Shown here piece after piece: positions 8,361-16,597 of a stretch of 64,000 nucleotides of DNA. The notes below the pieces were generated by a model, which searched no databases, was not told where the DNA came from, and saw nothing but the letters and a program-made list of their open reading frames with translations. Every line of letters begins with the position of its first letter. Within the stretch, counting starts at the first letter, position 1. Made by a program: the position numbers and the translations under genes. The stretch comes from Thermomonospora echinospora (GTDB lineage: Bacteria > Actinomycetota > Actinomycetes > Streptosporangiales > Streptosporangiaceae). The stretch is from NCBI RefSeq assembly GCF_900108175.1, contig NZ_FNVO01000003.1:124001-188000 (forward strand). Reading direction: 5' to 3'.

Positions 8361-9281
8361 TCACAGGGGACGGCCCCAGTACTGGCCGACCAGGTCGTGA
8401 CCGAAGCTGTGATGCGGCTCCTCGTCGCGCAACTCGAACCCGGCGCGCTGGTAGACGCGCCGGGCGTCGGCCAGGCAGTCGTTGGTCCACAGCATGATCT
8501 CGGCATAGCCCGCCCCCTTGGCAAAGCGCAGGCATTCGTCCACCAGCCGCGAGCCGATGCCCGTCCCGCGGGCGGACGGCTCCACCAGCAGCAGCCGTAG
8601 CTGCGCTGTCGTGTCGTCCTTGCGGACGCAGAAGACGGAGCCCACCGGCTCGCCGTCGAGCTCGGCGATCCAGGCGGCCTCCCGCCGCGGGTCGTGGTCC
8701 TCGGCGAAGCCGGCCACGATCCGGGCCACCAGCGCCTCGTAGGTGCGGTCCCAGCCGTACTCCTCGGCGTAGAGGGCGCCGTTGCGCTGCACCACCCAGC
8801 CGAAGTCGCCGGGACGCGGCGGCCGCAGCACGCACTCGCCCCGGCCCGCCGGCTCCTGCAGCAGGTGCTGGAGGGTCCGCATCGCGCCGATCAACCGGTC
8901 CCGCCGCCCGGCCGGCAGCCGCGCCAGCATCGCCTCGATGTCCTGGCTGGACCGCTCGTCGAGCATGGCGTACACGTCCCGGCCGGTCCCGGTGAGCCGG
9001 ACGACCTGGCGGCGGGCGTCCTCGGCCGAGCGCTCCCGGGCCACCAGCCCCTGGGACTCGAAGCGGGCGAGCATCCGGCTCAGGTAACCGGGGTCAAGGT
9101 CGAGGTCCCGGCGCAGCGCGACCACCTCCGTGGCCTCCCGCTGCGCCAGTTCGAAGATCACCCTGGCCTCGGTGAGCGAGTAGGGGGTACGTACCAGGCC
9201 CTCGCCCAGCACTCCGATGACACCGGTGTAGAAACGGTTGAAGCGGCGGACGGCGGCGATGTCGCCGGTGGTGACGGACAC
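8361..9281 (-). CDS. Bifunctional MarR-type regulator / GNAT N-acetyltransferase
   Basis: A 306-residue fusion. Residues 1-145 are a MarR winged helix protein, with SLTEARVIFELAQ, recognition helix LDPGYLSRMLARFESQGLV and wing SAEDARRQVVRLT. Residues 150-306 are a GNAT acetyltransferase with the acetyl-CoA loop PSARGTGIGSRLVDECL and the strand RRVYQRAGFEL. This architecture is common in actinomycetes and proteobacteria, but its substrate is unknown; the acetyl-CoA domain may be an effector sensor or act on a small amine. A perfect palindrome 20 nt before the start suggests autoregulation. A strong terminator follows, so the gene is probably monocistronic. Confidence 0.9.
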   Translation of the reverse strand: MSVTTGDIAAVRRFNRFYTGVIGVLGEGLVRTPYSLTEARVIFELAQREATEVVALRRDLDLDPGYLSRMLARFESQGLVARERSAEDARRQVVRLTGTGRDVYAMLDERSSQDIEAMLARLPAGRRDRLIGAMRTLQHLLQEPAGRGECVLRPPRPGDFGWVVQRNGALYAEEYGWDRTYEALVARIVAGFAEDHDPRREAAWIAELDGEPVGSVFCVRKDDTTAQLRLLLVEPSARGTGIGSRLVDECLRFAKGAGYAEIMLWTNDCLADARRVYQRAGFELRDEEPHHSFGHDLVGQYWGRPL

Positions 9282-9300
9282 GGGCGGCTCCTCGGCTCAT

Positions 9301-9319
9301 TCTTTGACCGAGTCAAAGA
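9301..9319. promoter_or_regulatory. Perfect palindromic operator upstream of MarR-GNAT
   Basis: TCTTTGAC-CGA-GTCAAAGA: two perfect 8-bp arms with a 3-nt centre, the size and symmetry of MarR operators. It lies 20 nt upstream of the ATG at 9281 and would overlap the promoter or 5' leader. Autoregulation is inferred from position. Confidence 0.7.
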
Positions 9320-9567
9320 TAATCCCGTGCGGCGGGCCCGGCCAGTGCCAGAGGGGAATCGGGCCATGCCGGGCTCGGCCGGCTCACCGGCGGCGGATCG
9401 CACCGGCCGGCGATCGGGAACGGCACGGCCGCGTGACGGCCGTCTCAGGCCCCCGCACGGCCGGAGGCCGAGACCGGGTCCACCGGCGGCCTGTACGGCG
9501 CGGGCGGTGGCCCGGGTCAGGGGTGCGGATCAAGGGCGCGGCGCCGAGCGGCCGGCGCCGCCCGGGG

Positions 9568-9888
9568 TCAGGCGCGGGCGGGATCGGCGGCCAGAGCGGC
9601 CCGGGCGTCGCGGACGATCTTGCGCTCCACGAAGAAGGCCAGGAACGGCACCAGCCCCGCCGACACCATGATCACGAACTGCTTGAGCGGCCAGCCCGCC
9701 CGCCGGTACAGGTCGAACGCGAAGGCCAGGTAGACGATGTAGAGCGTGCCGTGGATCGGCGAGATGATCCCCGAGGGGGTCGCGTTGCCGCCGATGTAGC
9801 GGATCGGCATGCCCACGAAGACGAGCAACAGCAGCATCACGCCGACGGTGACGGCCAGGATGCGGTACCGGTTGATCGCCGCTTCCAC
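9568..9888 (-). CDS. DUF3817 family membrane protein
   Basis: A 106-residue protein with three predicted membrane helices (about residues 9-27, 40-62 and 68-88) and the family pattern YRILAVTVGV, SPIHGTLYIVYLAFAFDL and the basic tail. Family members are small actinobacterial membrane proteins of unknown function. The ATG at 9886-9888 has AGGAGT 6 nt upstream. It follows a second small membrane protein on the same strand, 114 nt away; the pair may be co-transcribed. Confidence 0.8.
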   Translation of the reverse strand: MEAAINRYRILAVTVGVMLLLLVFVGMPIRYIGGNATPSGIISPIHGTLYIVYLAFAFDLYRRAGWPLKQFVIMVSAGLVPFLAFFVERKIVRDARAALAADPARA

Positions 9889-10002
9889 AGATCACTCCTC
9901 ATCGTCTGGGATTGTCTGGGGCGTCCTCGCCCCGGCGGCATCGCCGTGCCGCCACCGTGGCCGGGGCCGGTCCCGGCCGGATGGTCCGCCGACGGTGCGC
10001 CC

Positions 10003-10362
10003 TCAGCCGTGCCGGTCCGGCTGGGAGTTCAGCCGGGCCAGGTAGCGGTTGTAGGCCGCCAGGTCCTCGTCCTCCTCCTCGTGCCGCCGGATGATCTGCT
10101 CCTTGGCGGGCGGCTCGGCCGGTTCGAGGGGAAGCTTGGGCTTGGGGGCGCCGTCGTCGTTGAGCTCGTCGCGGATCATCTTGACCCACATGACGATCAC
10201 GAAGATCGCAAAGATGGGCCACTCGAAGACGTAGGCCCAACTGCGGTCGTTGCCATCCTGCGCCCGGCTCAGCTGCCACCATCCGAACACCAGGAACGTG
10301 CTGCACAGCGCTATGGCGAGCGCGTGCAGCCCGAGCCAGCCAGGGGTGAGGAACCGTCGCAC
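10003..10362 (-). CDS. Conserved actinobacterial membrane protein, unknown function
   Basis: A 119-residue protein with two N-terminal membrane helices (about residues 8-28 and 42-60, with FGWWQLSRAQ between them), then a cytoplasmic charged tail ending EEEDEDLAAYNRYLARLN. I recall similar proteins next to DUF3817 genes in other actinomycetes. The GTG at 10362 matches the usual RRFLTPGWLGLHALA start. AAGGA directly abuts this GTG, so either spacing is unusually short or the message is leaderless. The frame is open further upstream, so the start is uncertain. Confidence 0.65.
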   Translation of the reverse strand: MRRFLTPGWLGLHALAIALCSTFLVFGWWQLSRAQDGNDRSWAYVFEWPIFAIFVIVMWVKMIRDELNDDGAPKPKLPLEPAEPPAKEQIIRRHEEEDEDLAAYNRYLARLNSQPDRHG

Positions 10363-10471
10363 TCCTTGAGCGTACCCTCGACCTCGGCAGGTCCCGACAC
10401 ACCCCCACCACACCGCCGGCGGACCCGGCGGGGAACGTCCCGGCACGGACCGCCGGCCGCGCGGGGGCGCG

Positions 10472-10500
10472 GGAAATGTCGGTGCCTGTCGTTAATTTCC
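10472..10500. promoter_or_regulatory. Inverted repeat at the SWIM gene promoter
   Basis: GGAAAT at 10472-10477 and ATTTCC at 10495-10500 form a 6-bp inverted repeat with a 17-nt spacer, ending 4 nt before the SWIM start codon. The right arm overlaps an AT-rich TTAATT that could be a -10 element of a short-leader or leaderless message. A weak signal, but it is the only AT-rich patch there. Confidence 0.35.
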
Positions 10501-10504
10501 GGGC

Positions 10505-11857
10505 ATGGCTACGGCACAGGCATATGCCTACACCCGCCCGTCCGGGCTGGCCGGGGATCAGCTCGGCCTGTCGACCTCCGGCGGCACCACCGACTCCGGC
10601 CCCAAGGCCCACCCCCACTTCTTCAGCGGGCTGCTGACCCAGGCCGCCCCGGCCGCGGCGGCGCTGCTCGGCCTGGCCGACGTGGCGCAGGCCCGCTACC
10701 ACCAGCCCCGGCCCACCTCCATGCGCGACCCGGTGGTGACCTGCAACGGCGACCGGCTGCGCATGGAGTCCTTCTCGGCCTGCTGCGGCGTCTACGCCCG
10801 TCTCGACGTCCTGGAAGGGGCGCTCGACGGGGAGGTCCTGGAGCGCGGCACCACCAACGTGGACGTCAACGGGCCGCTGCGCGAGGCGCTGGCCCGGGTC
10901 GGCGGCTCCGACCCGCTGCACCTGGCGGTCGGCGCCGACGAGCTGGCGGTCACCACGCTGGACGGCGCGGTGGTGGAGAAGAAGGTCCCGCTGCCGGACC
11001 GCTGGCTGCGCGGGTTCGCCGAGGTGCAGGTCATCGCCTCCGGGTTCGACCTGCGGGCGGAGCTGGGCCGGGCGGAGGCGGTGCGGTTCCTGCGCGCGCT
11101 GCCGCAGAACCCGCGCGTCGAGCAGTGGGCGGTGCCCGCCGGGCGCACGCTGCGCCTGACGTCCCGGCCCGCGCCGGGCGCGGTGTGCCTGGCCGGGCCG
11201 CACCGGCTCGCCACGGCCCTGCCACTGCTGCGCTTTGCCCGCGCGCTGCGCGTGTACGGTCCCGCGGTCACCTCCGGGTCGCCCCCGGTGGCCAGCGCCT
11301 GGGAGCTGGAGCTGCCCGGCATGCGCTACGTCCTCACCCTGTCCCCCGAGGTGCGGCGCGGGTTCTCCGGTGAGGGCGCCGTGCTGGAGGCGCTCGCCAC
11401 GGACGAGGCGGCCTACGACGCCGACCTGGTAGGCGCGCTGCTGGCCTTCGAGCCCCGGGTCGAGCCCGACCTGCTGGCCGAGCGCGCCAGCCTGCCCGCC
11501 GGCCGGGTCCGCGCCGCGCTCACCCAGCTCGGCACGTCGGGCCGGGTCGGCTACGACGCCGCCGAGGCCGCCCACTTCCACCGGGAGCTGCCCTACGACC
11601 CGGCGCGGGTGGCCGCGATGAACCCCCGGCTGCGCTCGGCCCGCGCGCTGGCCGACGACGGGGCCGTCCGTTTCACCGACCCGGACCTGGCCGTGGTGAC
11701 CAGCGACGGGCGGCCCCGCCAGGTGCGCTTCGAAGGCGACCGTGTCTCGTGCACCTGCCCGTGGTGGGCCGACCACCGCGGCGGCCGCGGCCCCTGCAAG
11801 CACGTGCTGGCCGCCAAGCTGGTACGCCAGGCCGACAAGGAGATGAGCCACCGATGA
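10505..11857 (+). CDS. SWIM zinc-finger protein
   Basis: A 450-residue protein with one SWIM zinc finger at the C-terminus, CTCPWWADHRGGRGPCKH at about residues 415-432, giving the CxC...CxH ligands; SWIM fingers bind DNA or protein. The remaining 400 residues are mostly beta-rich and unassigned, with an N-terminal YAYTRPSGLAGDQLGLSTSGG block. I recall this N-terminus from actinobacterial proteins paired with DUF6493 partners. The start is ATG 10505 with no clear Shine-Dalgarno, so it may be leaderless. Its TGA overlaps the ATG of the next gene by 4 nt, implying a fixed two-protein unit. Confidence 0.85.
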   Translation: MATAQAYAYTRPSGLAGDQLGLSTSGGTTDSGPKAHPHFFSGLLTQAAPAAAALLGLADVAQARYHQPRPTSMRDPVVTCNGDRLRMESFSACCGVYARLDVLEGALDGEVLERGTTNVDVNGPLREALARVGGSDPLHLAVGADELAVTTLDGAVVEKKVPLPDRWLRGFAEVQVIASGFDLRAELGRAEAVRFLRALPQNPRVEQWAVPAGRTLRLTSRPAPGAVCLAGPHRLATALPLLRFARALRVYGPAVTSGSPPVASAWELELPGMRYVLTLSPEVRRGFSGEGAVLEALATDEAAYDADLVGALLAFEPRVEPDLLAERASLPAGRVRAALTQLGTSGRVGYDAAEAAHFHRELPYDPARVAAMNPRLRSARALADDGAVRFTDPDLAVVTSDGRPRQVRFEGDRVSCTCPWWADHRGGRGPCKHVLAAKLVRQADKEMSHR

Positions 11858-14532
11858 CCGACTGGAACGACCTGCAGAAGGCCATCACCGCGGGCAGACA
11901 GGAACGGGTGGCCGACCTGATCCTGGCCATGGGTCCCGAGGACCGCCACGCGGCCGCCGACGCGCTGCCCGGCCTCCTGAGGAAGCTGCGCGAAAAGCAC
12001 GGCCGGATCGACAGGCATCCGGCCTGCGCGCTGCTGCTGGCGGGGGCGGGCACCATCGGCGGCCCGGCCGCCGCCGCGACCTGGGTATGCCGGGCCGACC
12101 TGCGGTTCTGGTGGGTGTCCGGCGACCAGGCCCGGCGGCCGGCCCGCCTGCTCGCCCGGCTCGTCGAGCAGCGCACGCCGCAGTGGCGGGCCGAGTTCAC
12201 CCGGCGCCTCGCCGACCGGCTGCGCCCGCCCGGCTCCAGATCCCAGGACGAGATGCACTGGCACATCGTGGCCAGGCTCGTCCTGGACACCGGGGACGAG
12301 CCGCCGGCCGGTGACGCCTTCGTCGCGGGCTGGGTGGAGTGGGGGGCCGAGCCCGGCCGCCTGATCGACGACCCGTTCCTGGACGCGATGGTCCCCCGGA
12401 TGTTCGAGGCGGACGGCATCGGAGCCCTGCTCCAGTGGGATCCCGTCGAGGCCGGGGGGACCCGCTGGGCCCCGTCGCTGGTGCGGCTGGCGCGGGACGG
12501 CCGGCTCAAGCGGGAGATGCTGCTGGACGGCTGTGTGCGCCGTTTCCTGCGCGGCGGCCGGGCCAATGAGCTGCGCTGGTTCGCAGGGCTGCACGACCTC
12601 CTGGAGCCCACGGTCGAGGAGGCCACGGCACGGCTGCGCGACTACGTCCGGCTGCTGCCCGCCGCACCCGGCCCGGTGGCCGAGCTGGCGCTGCGGGAGG
12701 TGCGCCGTGCCGACGACGCGCGGGCGCTGGACGAGGCGTCGTTCACCGAGGCCGCCGAGTCGCTGCTGTTCCGCCCCGAGAAGAAGCTGGTGGGCCGCAC
12801 GCTGAGCTGGCTGGACCGCACGGCCCGCGGGCACGACCGGGTCGACGCCACCCTGCGGGCCGTCACCACCGCCTTCGTCTCCGAGAACCTCGATCTGCGC
12901 GAGCGGGCCGTCAAGATCGCCGCCAAGCACGCCGGCCGGGCGGGCGAGGACGCCCGGCAGGCCGTCCGGGACGCCGCCGCGGACCTGCCCGCCGACCTGC
13001 GCGCCCTGGTCGCCGGGTCCTGCGGTGCGCTCGACGACGCCCCCTTCGCTCCGCCGCTCGTTCCGGAGCCGCCGCCGTTCGTGCCCAGGCGCCCGCCGGC
13101 CCCGATCGCCTCGCCTGAGGAACTGGTCGAGGAACTCGTCGTCCAGATCCGCGAGCATTCCTGGTCGCCCCTCGAACGGCTGCTGGCAGGGGTGGTCGAG
13201 CAGGCCCACCGCAACCCCGAGGGCACCCAGCGGGCGCTGCGACGCATCATGCCCGAGGTGGCGCCCTGGGCCCTGGACGAGCGGACCCTTCTCGATGGCG
13301 ACTACCCGGCCGTGTACCTGGCCGCCGGCGCCCGTGCCGTCGTGATGCCGGAATACCGGCACCCGACGTCGGCCTCGATGGCGGCGTTCCTGCACGAGAT
13401 GCCCGAGTCACGCCGGCGCGAGCCCTACCGGCACCGGGACCAGGCGATCATGCACCGGTTCCTGGTGTGGCGGACGAACTCGGCCGTCCGCTCCGTCGGC
13501 AGGCTGCCGACGCTACTGGCGGCCCCCACCGAGGCGAACGGCCACATCGACCCCGGCACGCTCGTCGCGCGGATGGCGCTACTGGAGGAGGCCGGCGTCG
13601 AACCCGATGTGGTGGACCTCAACCAGGCGCTGCTGCGCGTCCCCCGGGAAATCGACTCCGGCGCGGTGGCACGCGCACGCCTCCTGTCCTCCCCCGCCGG
13701 GCAGACCCTGGCCAACTGGCTGGCGACCGGGGGGCTGCCCGACATGACCGTGACCTGCCGGCCCGTCACCATGCTCGAACGCGTCTACCAGGGCTATCCC
13801 AGCTACGGCTACCAGGACGTCCCGAGGGAGCGGCTCCTGGCCACCGTGACCCCGCCGCCGGGCATCCCGCATGTCATGTCCAGGCTGTGCGGCCTCACCC
13901 AAGACGGGAACGGGACTCACAAGTCCTTCGGCCACTACTTCTACGGTGAGACCGGCTCATGGCCCTCGCTTCTTCCCTCCCACCGCGAGGTCACCGCAGC
14001 CCACCTGATGCCCTACCTGCCGGAGTGGGTCGACGGCCGGCACGGCCAGGGCGCCACGCTGCTCGCTCTGGCCGAGGCCGACGGCCCCGCCGGTCCGGCG
14101 ACGGCGACCGCTCTCGCCTACGGCCTGGCCGCCCAGCACCAGCAGGAGCGCTCCGGCGCCGTGGACGCCCTGCTGGCCTTCTGCGGACGCGGGCACCTGC
14201 CGGCCGCCGAGCTGGGGACCGCCCTGGCCACCCTCGTCGATCTGGAGGGCCTCAAGCTCAACCGCGTCACCGAAGCCCTCGGCGACGCCACCCGCGCGGG
14301 CGCCCACGCCGACGTCTGGACGGCGATCGCCGCCGCCCTGCCCGGCCTGCTGCCCGCCCCGGGCGAACGTCCCGCGACCGGTCTGGCCGACCTGATCGCC
14401 CTCGGCACCCAGGCCGTGGAGGGCACCGGCGCCCGCGGCCACATCCCCGAACTCGCCGCCGTGGCGGCCCGCGGCGGCTCCAGCCGCCTGGTCCGCGAGG
14501 CCGCCCGCCTGCACCGGAGCCTGACCCCCTAA
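11854..14532 (+). CDS. DUF6493-type HEAT-like helical repeat protein, partner of the SWIM protein
   Basis: An 892-residue cytoplasmic protein with no enzyme motif that I can find. It is mainly helical and Ala/Leu/Arg-rich, with many 30-40 residue helix pairs resembling HEAT/ARM-type solenoids (for example LDLRERAVKIAAKHAG near 345 and the last 200 residues). A central block RRPPAPIASPEELVEELV (about 410) looks like a linker. Translation starts at the ATG overlapping the SWIM stop codon. I assign DUF6493 from recalled neighbourhood and size; homology needs a profile search. It probably scaffolds or recognises a partner with the SWIM protein. Confidence 0.7.
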   Translation: MTDWNDLQKAITAGRQERVADLILAMGPEDRHAAADALPGLLRKLREKHGRIDRHPACALLLAGAGTIGGPAAAATWVCRADLRFWWVSGDQARRPARLLARLVEQRTPQWRAEFTRRLADRLRPPGSRSQDEMHWHIVARLVLDTGDEPPAGDAFVAGWVEWGAEPGRLIDDPFLDAMVPRMFEADGIGALLQWDPVEAGGTRWAPSLVRLARDGRLKREMLLDGCVRRFLRGGRANELRWFAGLHDLLEPTVEEATARLRDYVRLLPAAPGPVAELALREVRRADDARALDEASFTEAAESLLFRPEKKLVGRTLSWLDRTARGHDRVDATLRAVTTAFVSENLDLRERAVKIAAKHAGRAGEDARQAVRDAAADLPADLRALVAGSCGALDDAPFAPPLVPEPPPFVPRRPPAPIASPEELVEELVVQIREHSWSPLERLLAGVVEQAHRNPEGTQRALRRIMPEVAPWALDERTLLDGDYPAVYLAAGARAVVMPEYRHPTSASMAAFLHEMPESRRREPYRHRDQAIMHRFLVWRTNSAVRSVGRLPTLLAAPTEANGHIDPGTLVARMALLEEAGVEPDVVDLNQALLRVPREIDSGAVARARLLSSPAGQTLANWLATGGLPDMTVTCRPVTMLERVYQGYPSYGYQDVPRERLLATVTPPPGIPHVMSRLCGLTQDGNGTHKSFGHYFYGETGSWPSLLPSHREVTAAHLMPYLPEWVDGRHGQGATLLALAEADGPAGPATATALAYGLAAQHQQERSGAVDALLAFCGRGHLPAAELGTALATLVDLEGLKLNRVTEALGDATRAGAHADVWTAIAAALPGLLPAPGERPATGLADLIALGTQAVEGTGARGHIPELAAVAARGGSSRLVREAARLHRSLTP

Positions 14533-14540
14533 CGCCCTGA

Positions 14541-14611
14541 CCCCGGCACCCGACACTCCGCCGCACCAGGCGGCGAACGCAGTGTTGGTGATCTTCGTCC
14601 GGGTGCCGGGG
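14541..14611 (+). terminator. Nested stem-loop element after the SWIM-DUF6493 operon
   Basis: Outer arms CCCCGGCACCCG (14541-14552) and CGGGTGCCGGGG (14600-14611) are perfectly complementary. Inside, ACACT (14553-14557) pairs with AGTGT (14581-14585), and CCGCC (14558-14562) with GGCGG (14569-14573). This 71-nt branched structure lies 9 nt after the operon stop and 40 nt before ogt. A terminator is the simplest reading. Confidence 0.6.
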
Positions 14612-14651
14612 GCGGGAGCTAGCGTGATGAGCGGGTGAAGGAGGCCGGTGG

Positions 14652-15194
14652 ATGGACGGGACGGTGGCGTTCGGGGCGGTGGACACGCCGCTGGGGCGGA
14701 TGCTCGTGGCGGTCACCGGATCAGGGGTGATGTCGGTGGACTTCCACGACTCCCCCGCCGCGCGGGCGCGGGTGGCGGAGCGTTCCGGCCTGACCCCGGT
14801 GGACGATCCCGGCCGGGCCGGCGCGGCGACGGAGGGGCTGGCCGCCTACTTCGCCGGGAGGTCGCGCGAGTTCGGGCTGCCGGTCGACTGGCGGCTCACC
14901 TCACGGGTGCAGCGCCGGGTCCTGCAGACCCTGTACGAAACGGTCCCGTACGGGAAGGTGCTGACCTACGGCGAGCTGGGCGACCGCAGCGGCATCGGCG
15001 TACCAGCCCGGGCCATCGGCCAGGTCATGGGCGCCAACCCGATCCCGGTCATCGTGCCGTGCCACCGGGTGGTGGCGGGCAACGGGCTGGGCGGTTACAG
15101 CGGCGGCTCCGGTGTGGAGATCAAACGCTGGCTGCTGACCCTGGAGGGCGCCCTGCCCGCCACGTTCGACTGGGATCCCGAGAGGGGCCCCTGA
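14652..15194 (+). CDS. ogt: Methylated-DNA--protein-cysteine S-methyltransferase
   Basis: A 180-residue suicide repair protein that moves methyl or alkyl groups from O6-alkylguanine to its own cysteine. The active-site motif IPVIVPCHRVVAGNGLGGYSGG is intact with acceptor Cys at residue 137, and the DNA-binding helix lies around RVQRRVLQTLYETVPYGKVLTYGELGDRSG. ATG 14652 has AAGGAGG 7 nt upstream. Length is typical of Ogt/MGMT, and no AraC-type Ada domain is fused. It is a single gene between a structured element and a convergent holin-like gene; an AidB-like gene lies 45 kb away in this window. Confidence 0.95.
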   Translation: MDGTVAFGAVDTPLGRMLVAVTGSGVMSVDFHDSPAARARVAERSGLTPVDDPGRAGAATEGLAAYFAGRSREFGLPVDWRLTSRVQRRVLQTLYETVPYGKVLTYGELGDRSGIGVPARAIGQVMGANPIPVIVPCHRVVAGNGLGGYSGGSGVEIKRWLLTLEGALPATFDWDPERGP

Positions 15195-15242
15195 CGGCGT
15201 GCGGGGGCGCCGCCCCGGGGGCGCGGCCGGGGCGGTGCAGGC

Positions 15243-15683
15243 TCAGTGGTGGTGGGCGTGTTCCTTGACGGCCTGGACGTCCCTTTTCACCGACTCGACG
15301 GTGTGGGCGGGCATGGGCGGGACGGCCTTGCGGGTCTGGGCCCGGCCCATCAGGGCCATGATCCCGGCCGTCGCCAGCAGGACCGCCGCCACGATCAGCG
15401 CCGCGGCCCAGGCCGGCAGCACCAGGTCCAGCGCCAGGACGATCGTGGCCAGCAGCGTGCCCGCCCCGAACAGCGCGGTGATGGCGGCCGCGCCGAACAT
15501 CCCGGCGCCGCGGCCGGCGCTCTTGCCCTTTTCCATCAGCTCGCTGCGGGCCATCCGCAGCTCCTGCTGCACCAGCTCGCGGACCTGGTCCGACAGCAGC
15601 CGCAGCAGCTCGGCGACCGACTTGTCCTTGAGGGGCTCGGTGTCGGTCCTGTCGTCCAGCAGCTTGTGCGCCACGGATTCCAC
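15243..15683 (-). CDS. Phage holin family (actinobacterial holin-X) membrane protein
   Basis: A 146-residue protein. The N-terminal amphipathic helix (KSVAELLRLLSDQVRELVQQELRMARSEL split into two turns, residues 21-50) is followed by two membrane helices at about 62-84 and 90-112 and a His-rich C-terminus (EHAHHH). This is the pattern of the Phage_holin_3_6/DUF1469 family, widespread in actinomycete chromosomes without any prophage, so a membrane-stress or envelope role is more likely than lysis. The ATG at 15681-15683 has GGGAGG 4 nt upstream. It is divergent from the hemerythrin gene. Confidence 0.85.
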   Translation of the reverse strand: MESVAHKLLDDRTDTEPLKDKSVAELLRLLSDQVRELVQQELRMARSELMEKGKSAGRGAGMFGAAAITALFGAGTLLATIVLALDLVLPAWAAALIVAAVLLATAGIMALMGRAQTRKAVPPMPAHTVESVKRDVQAVKEHAHHH

Positions 15684-15818
15684 CTCCCTGGGTAACTACG
15701 AGTGAGCGCGCCGACCCCTACCCAGCGAGCCGGGATTATGCACGATCGGGCCGGGCGCCCCGCCGTTTGCCGCCCCGGGCGGCGGGTAGGGCGGCGCCAT
15801 CGGCTGGAGGGAGGACAT

Positions 15819-16382
15819 ATGCAGGACGGGCAACGCGACGTCATCGCTGTCCTGACGCACGACCACCGCGAGCTGGAGGAGCTGTTCGACCGGTTCACCG
15901 CGCTCCCGGTCACCGACACCCGGACCCGCCGGGAGGTGACCGACCAGGTGATCATCGAACTGGTCCGGCACGCGGTCGCCGAGGAGCAGTATCTCTACCC
16001 CGCGGTGCGCCGGCACCTGCCGGACGGCGACCGGATCGCCGACAAGGAGATCGCCGACCACGCGGCGGCCGAGCGGACCATGAAGGAACTGGAGCGCATC
16101 GACACCGGCGACCACCGGTTCGACGACGTGTTCGGCCGGTTGGAACGGGAGGTCCGCGAGCACATCGCCGAGGAGGAGGACCTGCTGTTCCCGCGGCTGA
16201 GGTCCGTCTGCGACGGGGAGACGCTGGTGGACCTGGGCGCCAAGGTGGAGCGGGCCAAGAAGACGGCGCCGACCCGTCCGCATCCGAGCACCCCCGACAC
16301 GCCCCCGCTCAACAGGCTGCTGGATCCCGGCACGGGCCTGGTGGACCGGGCCCGCGACCTGGTGGCCAGGCGCGGCAGGTAG
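15819..16382 (+). CDS. Hemerythrin HHE cation-binding domain protein
   Basis: A 187-residue cytoplasmic protein with one hemerythrin-like four-helix domain (residues 5-145). Its diiron-type ligands appear in order: HDHRELEE near residue 13, LVRHAVAEEQYLYP near 50, DHAAAERTMKEL near 80 and VREHIAEEEDLLFPRL near 110. Such domains bind O2, NO or iron in oxidative stress responses. The C-terminus (145-187) is basic and probably disordered. The start ATG 15819 is set by GGAGGGAGG 5 nt upstream; the longer upstream frame lacks similarity. It is divergent from the holin-like gene and convergent with an SDR. Confidence 0.88.
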   Translation: MQDGQRDVIAVLTHDHRELEELFDRFTALPVTDTRTRREVTDQVIIELVRHAVAEEQYLYPAVRRHLPDGDRIADKEIADHAAAERTMKELERIDTGDHRFDDVFGRLEREVREHIAEEEDLLFPRLRSVCDGETLVDLGAKVERAKKTAPTRPHPSTPDTPPLNRLLDPGTGLVDRARDLVARRGR

Positions 16383-16510
16383 AGACGGGGCCGGTGCAGC
16401 GGACCGACCGGCTGGGCGGCCCCGTCCCCTTCCGCTCGGGGTCGTCCAGCCCCGGCGCGCCCGGCCCATCGGACTCCGGACGGGCGCTGACGGGCTCGTC
16501 CCGCTCCACT

Positions 16511-16584
16511 AGAGCCACGTCCCAGCCCTGACACTCCGCCAGAGCCACATCCCGGCCCCGACGCTCCGCCAGAGCCCACGTCCG
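16511..16584. repeat. 30-bp tandem repeat, about 2.5 copies
   Basis: Units at 16511-16540 and 16541-16570 share 26 of 30 bases (AGAGCCACRTCCCRGCCCYG then ACRCTCCGCC), and a partial third begins at 16571. The array fills the convergent gap between the hemerythrin and SDR genes. It has no stem structure or spacer and so is not CRISPR; it looks like a minisatellite. Confidence 0.75.
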
Positions 16585-16597
16585 TCCGGCCGGCCGG

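Noticed and set aside
7387-8524. Long minus-strand frames in the gene-poor region
   Set aside because: Arg/Gly/Pro-rich products in several frames at once, no ribosome site, and the longest runs into the acetyltransferase gene in a different frame.
15243-15683. Prophage remnant because of the holin-type gene
   Set aside because: The holin-X family is chromosomal in most actinomycetes and no other phage gene, integrase or attachment site is present.
16511-16584. CRISPR array
   Set aside because: Repeat units are contiguous, with no unique spacers, and no cas genes occur; the same holds for 52257-52344.
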